64,000 nucleotides of DNA, taken from the NCBI GenBank assembly GCA_000310025.1, contig FN649740.1, positions 5,311,611 to 5,375,610 of the forward strand. Direction: 5' to 3'. The notes beneath the pieces were generated by a model. It was not told the origin of the DNA, did no database searches, and was given only the letters and a program-made list of their open reading frames with translations. Positions 55,768 through 64,000 of the stretch are shown here, in pieces (positions within the stretch are counted from its first letter, which is position 1; every line of letters starts with the position of its first letter). The stretch comes from Ectocarpus siliculosus (Eukaryota; Sar; Phaeophyceae; Ectocarpales; Ectocarpaceae). The position numbers and the translations under genes were made by a program.

Positions 55768-57740
55768 GTCATGAATGTTCATGGATGTTGATGAAATACT
55801 TCGTAGACTTGTACCGGCTTCATTCAATGGAGCTTCTTGCAGGACTTCTATGAGCGCAGGGCATAAAGCCCATGGAGTATCATGGAAGTTCATGGAATGC
55901 TTCATGAACGTCCTTGAAACAGGCCACATATCAGTCCATGGAATTCCATGGACATCCATGAAACATCATCTTTTTTCAAACTTCGTAACACAAATAAAAG
56001 TGCACTATTAACAACATGGGCAGCCCATGAACTGCCCACGAAGTGCCCACCGTGGGCGCTTCAACCTAGAACTTAGCCGCCCCAGCCACCCCAGCGCAAA
56101 CGCAGCATGTATCGTGTGGGCTTGCGGTTAGAGTTAGGGTAGCGTTTGGGTGTTTTGCGGTTGTACAGTAGTGCCCCTCCCAAAGCAGACATTTTATTGT
56201 TTATGAGTGAGTATCGTACACTACGGAGCCCCCCCCCCCTAGTAGAGTTCCCCCCCCCGCCCCATTACCTTTTCGGCCTGGAAGCATGGTTTCGTTGGTT
56301 TAGCCCCGGGGTAGATCGTTTTCGACCAAAAACAATCCCCCGGGGTATTTCAATTTCCCTCCGGGGTACCAGTTTTCCCACGAGTTCCCCCCAGGGGGGA
56401 TGTATTTCCCTTATTTTCTGAGTCGATTTTGTTGCATCGCGGAGCATAAAAAGCATGACATGGGACGGAAAATTCATTTGCAGATCTATCTGCGCTTCGA
56501 GCAAGATTTAGGTGTACCGTTTGTCACTTGGCCCTCGCTGTTGTTTTGTGGGTGAAATGCTTTCGTTTTCTTGTCTTATTTCTTGCATTTATCATCCCTG
56601 GAGTCAGCTGAAACGTACCGTAGCATGCTGGGAAAACTAATCGTATTCGTTTTTGGATCTCACAACTCAAGGTAGAACCGAACCATAAAAATAGCTTATT
56701 CCTGCGGAAAAACTTCAAGTTCTTGTGCATGAGCTTAGGCAATGATACCTCTTGCTGTCATTTTGCTCTTCGCCTTCGTTGCTCTTGCGTTCCTCCTCCC
56801 TCTGCTTGTTGAGCGCTTGCTCGTAAACCGTATCCATCTCAGTTTCGCCACTCTCTGTGTGTGTGGTGTGTGGACCATCATCATTTTGCACAACCCCCCT
56901 GGGGGAAGCCTTGGGAAAAAAAAAACGAACCGCGGTACGTCAATTTCCTCTCGGGGTGGTTGGTTCCAGAAAAAAAACTATCCCCTCCTCGGGGGGAAAA
57001 CTCCGTAGTTTAAGGTATGCACTGATTCCGGTTGAAGGGCACTCACTCATTGACGGTCCATGCGATGCCCATAGGCAGTCCATGAACTGCCCACCAAGTG
57101 CCCGCCATGGGCTGCCCATAGGCTTGCCCATGGGCATTTCCCAAGGGCGGCCCATGGGCACCCCGCCCGTGGGCACCAACTTGCCCATATGCAGCCGGCG
57201 GCTCGTGGTGCACATGGGCAGCCTATGGGCCCCATGGATGGGCGGTTTAGCCATACCGCTGAAAGTGTGGAAGACCAGAGAATGTTTCCTTCCCCGATTT
57301 CTTCCTTGTGGTTGTGTGTCGTGGTGTTTCATGGACTTCATGAAATGTTTCATGAAATTTCATGAACGAATTATATTTTATGCTCCATGATGAAAGTCCA
57401 TGAAGCATGGGGCGTGCCATGAGGTTCAGTGAACGTCCAAGCAATATGTCACGTGGGTTCATGAACTGTCATGAACGTCCACGAAACGTTTTCATGAGAC
57501 GTTCCACGACACACAACGGAATACTTTCATGACGTGTTTCACGACTTAATATTAGTAACGTCCATGAAATGTTTCATGTGGAAGTGCATGAAACTTCATG
57601 GAAGTCCATGGACGTTCACGGCATTCCATGTAGTTCCGTGGAAGTCCGTGGGCATCAACGGAACTCCATGGTATGGACTGCCATAGAATGTTCAATGGAA
57701 GGACTTCCAAGAAAAATTCCACGGACGTCCATGGAAAAGC
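55768..57740. repeat. CATGGA / CCATGAA palindromic repeat tract
   Basis: Dense recurrence of TCCATGGA, TCCATGAA and TTCATGGA at 55768-55970 and 57325-57740, and of GGCAGCCCATG, TGCCCATGGGC and related units at 56017-56060 and 57060-57240. Between them lie two diverged copies of a segment with TCAATTTCC(C/T), CGGGGT and runs of C (56330-56405 and 56895-57005). The tract ends about 180 bases before the zinc-knuckle gene. It is probably a complex satellite-like repeat with many short self-complementary units. Confidence 0.6.
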
Positions 57741-57915
57741 GAAAATGCACATGCCCGGAGCTTGGGAAAGGTCACTGTGAGCACGACGTTGCTTCCATCT
57801 TGCATCACGCGGTGATAACACTATACAATTAATATTATGCTTTGGTGAGCCTACTCTGGAGGCGCGCGTTGTATCTTCTAATGATGTTGTGGGTTTTCGC
57901 ACCACTCTGGTGCAG

Positions 57916-60900
57916 GTGTGTACCATGCCCCCTCCACCGACGGTCCAGATGGTACACATGACGAGGTGTCCGACTTGTGACGGCTCCGGCAGGACCGGCA
58001 CCACCCTCGGCCTTGGCGGCACCACTTGCGCGCGCTGCCACGGCAAATGCTTTTTACGGACAGAGCCGAACCCCTGCCCGTCTTGCAACGCCAACGTGAG
58101 CTGCGGTGCTTTCTTTCGTGCGTGCGCGCTTTCCAGGTGATATCGAGGCATGCTTCCCGATTTGCGGGGGTTAATATCGTTGAGTAGCGAGGTGTGGCCG
58201 GTCAGCTATACCCTCAAGTACGTCTTGATATTCCCGCACGTACGTCTTGTCGCCACGACGCTTCGCGTGCGAGGTTGTCGCCCATGCTGAGGGAGAAATT
58301 TCCAGATGCTCCGCACCAGATCAACATTTTCTCCCCTCTTGCAGCCTCGCTTCGCTGCCTGCAAGAGGGCGATCGATTGTTGTGGACCGTTACGGCGTGC
58401 CCCGTACTACCCGTCTCTCAGGCTTCGCTTGAGTTGCCCTCTCTGGTGTTGTTGTTGTTGTTGTTGATGTGGTTGTTTGTTGGTCGCGTTTTCTTCACAT
58501 TAAACCATCCCGGCCCGTTCTCTGTATCTTCCAACATCCACCGGTCCAACTGACCTGGACGCCTTCCGTGTTGCCCTCGGATACCACAACAAGTGCTTTC
58601 GTGTGGGCTCCATAACACACTACATGTAACACCCGTTCTGTCTGGATTGTTTCGGTTTCCGGGTACTCCGAAGGGAGGATTCCTATCGTTGTTTGGGCTG
58701 TGGCTGTGGACCCCTTGCCGCTTGTGCCATGGGTTGAAGTATCTCAAGGACAAGCCGCTGCCATGCCCCAAGTGCCGCGCCACTGGAGTGGTAAGACGAC
58801 CCCATACACGTGTCTGCGCATCCTCTGAATGTTCCCTTTGTCCACGCACATCCGCATCTTGTGCGTGTTGTCTTGGCGCAGACGGTCTCCCACGCGCTTG
58901 TGATTGCAGCGGCGAGGGTTCCCTATTCACGGTTCCCTATTCACCACATCCGAGCACCTTGTCGTGTTCAAATCAGGGGGCCCACGTGGTGCATTGCTGT
59001 CAGGACGGTTGTGATAACGCAGTAGACTACATAGTCTATGCATACAGGGAAACATATTATCGCCGACGAGGCTGGCTTCATTTTCGTCCAGAGATTAAAC
59101 TGTTTGGCACGCATGAGGATGACGTACTTTATTACCGCCTGCCGACATAGACTATGTGCAGCTGGGAACTCCGGAGCAAATCTTGTGCTATGCACAAGTT
59201 CACGGTTCCTCTATTTGGCGCAAACCCCTGCGCCTTTTTATTGCATTCTCCTGGAGATCGACGGTCTTGGAGGGGTGTTCTGGACGACGTGCGACCTGTG
59301 CGAAGGGCAGCGTTACGTCTTTAGGCCTCACACACCCTGCATCAAGTGCCACTCCTCCTCGTTTTTCAACTACTATTTCGTCAACTGCATCAACTGCAAC
59401 GGTATTAGGTGAGGAAGAGGCTTGTCTTTGTTTGCCCCCCCGGGTATGATCAAGTGCTGTAACGGTGCGATGTCCACGCGAGAAGTCATGGGTATACCCC
59501 CCCCTCCCTCGGGCAGGATGCAGCGCACCCTCAATGCAATTCGCCAATACCTCACCGCTCTTCGCGCTTGGTGATGTGAGTCTGGTTCGGTGAGACCCAG
59601 GCGTGCTCCGTCCCACGTCGTAGGGATGTGAGGTCAATGGTCTAACGAGTACGGCATAGAGGGAAGCATGTAGTGGAAGAGAACAGGATCTTCGAGTAAG
59701 ATTGTCTTCCCCGCCACAAACGACGCTTTGCAAGAGAAGAACTGCCGAAAATAGCTGTAAAAATGACAATGCGAGTGATGGTGGTTAAAGCAAGGAGGAG
59801 GATGGTGAAGCGCTCCAAAACGAAAGCGAGTGCAAGGTAACAAGCAGTTCTTCTGTTGTTACCGCTGCTTCTGTCTTTGATCCATCCGGAGAATCGCTTA
59901 GCCTCCCCCATGCCCCCCCCTCACCGGGTCCCGGTTAAAGGCATTTAGAAAGAATTATTTTGTGTTTTCAACCGCACTGGGACTGCACAGTAACCTCTTT
60001 TCGTTGGTAAGCCGGTTGGCGCGGTCGATGCTAACAATGTAGACTTGTAAGTAGGACCAATCCGTCGAGATCTGCCCTCCTTACTGCTGCTTTTTCAACG
60101 TATGGTGGTCTTGGCAAAGGCACCAATCGACTAATTGTAGCTATCCCCAACCACTTGGCATGCGACGCCTTTTGGAGGGGGGGATTGATGTTCGACGACG
60201 AAACAGTCTTGCTTCGCCTGAAGGCTTTATCATACCAACAACATTCGGAGACGGTCTACCTTCGAGCTGGCTCGTTTTGTATCAGTAAGAACTCTAAAGT
60301 GATGTTTTCAAACGTCATGGACTACTGATCGACCCATTCCACCCACGGCTTCTAGATTGGGATCTCAGCACGTAGTACAGTACAATAAGTACCGAAACAG
60401 ACGATGATGATGGAAGTGAGGGGAGTTCATTTAGTAGCGATGAAGGAGGAGAGGGAACGGGAGGACAAGAGAAAGACTAAGACAGCAATAGAATAGAGGA
60501 GGAAATCATGGCGTGGAAGAGGGCAAGAGCTTCGAGCCAGATGCACCCCCCACCACAAACGACGCAGGGCTATGGAGAAAAACTGCCGAAAAATCGCTGT
60601 AAAAATGACGATGGGAATGATGGCAGTCAAAGCAAGGAGGATGATGGTGAAAGCACTCCAAAACGAACTCGAGTGCAAAATAGCAGCCCTGGCACATAGA
60701 CACGTGCAGTTTTCTTCTGTTGCTACCGTTTCTGTCTTTGATCCGGAGAATGGCTTAGCCTCCTCCATGCCCCCCCCTCACGGGGTCGGGCCGTCCCAGT
60801 TTATGGCAGCTAGAAGTGTTTTGTGTTTCAACCGCACCGACTGACCTCTTTTCATTGGTTATTGCGCGGTCGATGCTAATAAAAACGACACACACGACCC

Positions 60901-63118
60901 TCCTCTCGCCGCCCCATCACCTTCGCCGTTTGCGGAGAGTGCCAGCTGGAACCGATCAAGGGGAAACTTTCAAGAACGCCAGCGAACACACACTTGCTTT
61001 CATTGTCTGCGTCCCAGCGTAGTATGTGTAACAAACAAACGTACGTGTGGGGGGGCGTGTGGATTTTGTTGGAACCGTTCTATCGAGCAGAGAGTGCTTG
61101 AAAAGAGTGGCGTAGCTCTCCGCTCCTCCTTTTTGTGCGGGAATTTGCTGACTGCTGTACCATGCAAATGGTACGCAAAACAGATTGAGAATTTTTCTTG
61201 TTGCAACCGTCAGTTGCAAGTAATTCATGTGCATCCGTATCGTGTCGTCTTATTCTTCGACCCAGCCCAGTCCTGTTTCCGCTGGGTATAGACCTTCTTT
61301 GGCACAATTTATCCTCCGTTATCTTTCCCCCCCCACGAGATGGTGCTGTGACCGAAACTGCTTTACAGGTATTCCCTCAACCCCCAGTACCTGTGCCCAC
61401 GCTGCGACAGCTCCGGACACGTATGCGGCGACGGCTGCACGCTGTGCTGTGGGCACGGGATCATTCACCATCATGTACGACGTCGGTACCGCGTTGTGTC
61501 AATAATAATACATAGTCTAGGTGTCATATAACCTAGGAGAAAGGACATTCAGGCTCGAAACAAGGAAACAAGGACAAATAAATGTGAGAGTGTGACCATA
61601 ACAACAGGTACACCAACCTTACTATTTGGTCGATATTGGGTTACCCCAATAAGAAGCCAGCCTCGGGCAACAGTAAGATATTCTTAAGGGGGTGAAGAAC
61701 AAGTGATTATGACGCTGGCTCTATTTTCATTCGAAAAAACAACCTTCCGCCGGAAAGTACCTGCTGTATTCTTCTGTCATCAGTAGAGGGCCCCATGAAG
61801 AGGAGTGCGTGCTGGCACGTTCAGGTTGCCTACTGGAGCTAAAATAACGAAGGTCGCAGCAGTCCGTGAAAAAAGCCGGAAATCTGCATCGGAACCAAAC
61901 GGAATCCAACATTTATCACAGCCGTGCTCACCGCCACCTTAAACCCCTGAACAGAGGTTGTAAACCTGCACTTCAGGAGATTGGGGTAAGTGGCGGCGAG
62001 CACAGCCAGTACAAGACACTGGGTGACGGGTCTAATTTGCGGAGATTTGCGGAGATTGTGGGTCACTGCTGTACCCTCGATGTCACCACCACCACAGAAG
62101 AAGAAGATTTGAGCGCGCCAGCATCTCCCCCCCGCTGCTTTCGGGTGTTCTCTAGTACATTTGTACAATGCATCAGATACGTCGCAACATCGACCGTATT
62201 TGAGCGCCTGCCGCGTTGAGTCCTTTGACTTGAATTTTGACATTCTTTAGTCTACGGTGTTAATTATTTTCTTGATTTCAAAGGGGCGTGTGGAGGTAGA
62301 CGCACGCGTGAAATATAAGTCTTGAGCAGCCTCTACTGCCGCCCTGTGCCACAATCAACGAGTCTGCTTTTCGTGATGTCTTCCGACTGGTCTTGAGTTA
62401 CTTGTTGTCCATTTTCTGGTGCTCTGCGTTGTTTTCAAAGCTGCTGTCGTCAACATTTTATTTCTTTTTCCAGTCCTCAAGTTCTCATCAAAGGGCGCGT
62501 TCTGTACCGGCAATTAATTGTCGATTTACGCTAGCGGCGCGGTTTGGGCCAGACAAACGCAACCGTCCCCCCAACCAGAAGCTAGCCAAATGAGGGGTGC
62601 GAACTGGCCGTGATCCTCCCGGCCGAATGACTAATGGTCGCTAAAGCGTTCGAGCTACAGTAGTCCGGCTAGGCATAGGTGTTTCAATTCCTTTTTGCAT
62701 TTCTCGCGTTCGACGTTGTGGGTGTACCCACGTGTCCTGAATTGAATGCAAGCACTCTTCGGGTAGTTCGAACATTTCTGTTCGAGAATGTGCCATTACC
62801 CTCCGTTCTGTTCTTACAGTGGCAAAAGATGTGGGGTAGATCCAGAACGAACAGGCTAGATCCAAACGTCCTTTGTTCGCATTAAGTACGAGTTTACTCT
62901 CATCCTCGTGGACACGTGCCCGCCCAACCTCGTCCACTCGTACGATTGCTCTTTTCCGGCACGCGGTCTCCTTGCCCTCTTCTTGTTCGAATGGTGCTAT
63001 CTTGACGCGGTATTGGTAGGTGACTGCTTGCGCCGAGTGCAACGGTACGGGAGAAGTCAACAAGGGAATGCTCAATCTCCTGCTAGGGGTCCGAGTGTGC
63101 CCCTTCTGCCAAGGCCAG
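57916..63118 (+). CDS. Multi-exon protein with DnaJ-like CxxCxGxG zinc knuckles
   Basis: Five exons, each with paired Cys motifs, read by eye: 57916-58095 (CPTCDGSG, CARCHGKC, CPSC), 58674-58790 (CRLCHG, CPKCRATG), 59257-59408 (CDLCEG, CIKC, CINCNGI), 61369 to about 61480 (CPRCDSSG, CGDGCTLCCGHG) and 63020-63118 (CAECNGTG, CPFCQGQ). The donors and acceptors keep the frame (phases 0,0,2,0). The motif resembles the cysteine-rich zinc domain of DnaJ, but no J-domain is seen, so a chaperone role is not supported. The first possible Met is at 57925; an upstream exon is likely, and the gene may continue past 63118. Exon 4 could instead run to a stop at 61529-61531. The frame of exon 2 also stays open and Cys-rich to 59150, so its donor at 58791 is not certain. 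The family is not recognised. Confidence 0.6.
59651..60036 (+). repeat. Direct repeat copy 1 within an intron of the zinc-knuckle gene
   Basis: A roughly 386-bp segment duplicated as 60490-60881, colinear with scattered substitutions and indels. Shared blocks include GAACTGCCGAAAA(A/T), GCTGTAAAAATGAC, CTGTCTTTGATCC, CATGCCCCCCCCTCAC and GCGCGGTCGATGCTAA. Confidence 0.8.
60490..60881 (+). repeat. Direct repeat copy 2 within an intron of the zinc-knuckle gene
   Basis: Partner of 59651-60036. The two copies are separated by about 450 bp and have diverged appreciably, so the duplication is not recent. No coding capacity or terminal inverted repeats are visible. Confidence 0.8.
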
Positions 63119-64000
63119 GTAGGTAGGCATGCATTATCGAAGCTCCATCGTGTTGGAAGCGTCACGAATACATGATTGAAAGTCAGGCAACGACGGTACG
63201 TTTGTCGATAAACGAGGACGCAATCAAAGCAGTTCTCTGACGCCCCGTTCTTCTGGACAAACGACGCAGATGCTGTAGGTAGCCACCCTTGATCGAGGAT
63301 GGACGCGCATGCAGGGTAACCTCGAAACTTCGCAACGCCAGCACGTGTACAGGACGGCAGTGCGCAACCAAGTGCACGCTGGCTAGGGCATTCGGAAACC
63401 ACCCGCTGTCTGTCGTTGCATCGCCAAGATCCGGCGCGATACTCACCGCTACTTGTGTTCTTTCCGACACAAGGGCGTTTGCTCCCATCCACGAAGCGCC
63501 CGTACCGCGCGAACATGACACGACACGGCTATCTCCGCCGCGGCCGCGGGGACGGCGCCCGCCCCCTTTCTTGTCTGCGCCTGCCGCCCCGTGTCTGTTC
63601 TCGTCCGAACAAGGGGTACTTGGACAGTAACCGAGGACGTGACGGCGAAGACGGCGAGCGAGGGAACGGCTCGGAAGAGGGCAGGGCGTAGGGTGGCAGG
63701 GTCGTCGCGGGCAGTTAGTCCCGGCCGCGGGTAAGCGGGAAATCGAGCACTCTTCAGCCCTTCTGTAGACCCTCGACAATCCGTCCAAGCGGGGGGTTGC
63801 TGCTGTATACCGTTTGTTCTTCGCTTACGAGGGTGGTGTGGGCGTGATGCCCGCAGTAGGAGCACGTCATCCCGCCGGCTAGGTCTGTGTAGGAACATTC
63901 GCTCCTGTTGCGATGCGTGCGAGCGTGCACCTGGCTTGGCCATTATGGCGTACCCCCCCCCCCCCTACCCCCTTTTCAGCCAACCCTGCCCTTGTCCTCT
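63119..64000. other. No supportable exon; window edge
   Basis: After the donor GTAGGTAGG at 63119 I find no further Cys-rich exon. The GC-rich stretch at 63530-63720 opens frames on both strands without protein-like character. The end of the zinc-knuckle gene may lie beyond the window. Confidence 0.35.

Larger units (their letters stand above)
49171..57915. other. Long repeat-rich intergenic region, no supportable gene
   Basis: About 8.7 kb without a recognisable coding exon. It holds the second copy of a dispersed repeat (51860-52040), a pair of short related blocks (50925-50990 and 55050-55085, sharing CCATCCCATCA and CTGATCATCGTACC), a TGCTC-rich tract (about 53065-53720), a (TG)n(AG)n microsatellite (54308-54362), and CATGGA/TCCATGAA-rich and TGCCCATGGGC-rich tracts (55768-57740). 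Open frames such as 56857-57390 (+) and 57552-58151 (-) follow the repeat composition. Confidence 0.45.

Noticed and set aside
62641-63516. 291-codon open frame (-) near the window end
   Set aside because: No recognisable feature, and it overlaps a well-formed 99-base exon on the plus strand with CAECNGTG and CPFCQG. I cannot fully exclude it.

Overview
The window looks like nuclear DNA of a stramenopile, most probably a brown alga of the Ectocarpus type. Four things support this. The genes are rich in introns, many of them several hundred bases long. One gene starts with a signal peptide followed by a phenylalanine at the cleavage site, the 'ASAFAP-like' plastid-targeting signature of algae with secondary red plastids. 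A long FNIP-type repeat ORF and an ankyrin gene are present, both multiplied by internal duplication. Between the genes lie microsatellites, fold-back elements and interspersed repeats. The species assignment is inference. There is no sign of bacterial gene organisation, CRISPR or a plasmid.

Layout. 1-5.7 kb: no supportable gene; a long (TC)n tract, a probable 202-bp MITE and an inverted-repeat pair. 5.8-7.0 kb: a two-exon gene of unknown function (+). 9.4-10.1 kb: a weakly supported terminal gene fragment (-). 12.7-13.9 kb: a fold-back element containing the only assembly gap, flanked by arrays of a TTTCTTA heptamer. 15.5 kb: a cluster of CAAGATTT motifs and palindromes. 16.1-18.1 kb: a 684-codon ORF with 22 FNIP repeats (+). 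20.7-27.1 kb: a complete seven-exon alpha-SNAP gene (-), which I could splice to 281 residues. 27.5-37.4 kb: a 13-exon plastid-targeted protein of unknown family (+), about 854 residues, divergent from alpha-SNAP across a 440-bp shared promoter region. 40.5-49.2 kb: an ankyrin-repeat gene broken by a one-base frameshift and by a 7,112-bp Ty1/copia element (41531-48642, minus orientation). That element has 325-bp LTRs differing at one base and a perfect 5-bp target duplication. 49.2-57.9 kb: no gene; repeat-rich DNA including CATGGA/CCATGAA-rich and TGCTC-rich tracts. 57.9-63.1 kb: a gene whose exons each encode DnaJ-like CxxCxGxG zinc knuckles (+). 63.1-64 kb: nothing supportable.

Only alpha-SNAP has a confident cellular role: it recruits NSF to SNARE complexes for disassembly after membrane fusion. 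The copia element is recent by its LTRs, yet it carries an in-frame TAG inside reverse transcriptase and HVDK in place of the YVDD catalytic motif. It therefore looks non-autonomous unless the stop is read through and another element supplies polymerase. All exon boundaries were read by eye from GT/AG sites and reading-frame continuity; none was tested against transcripts.
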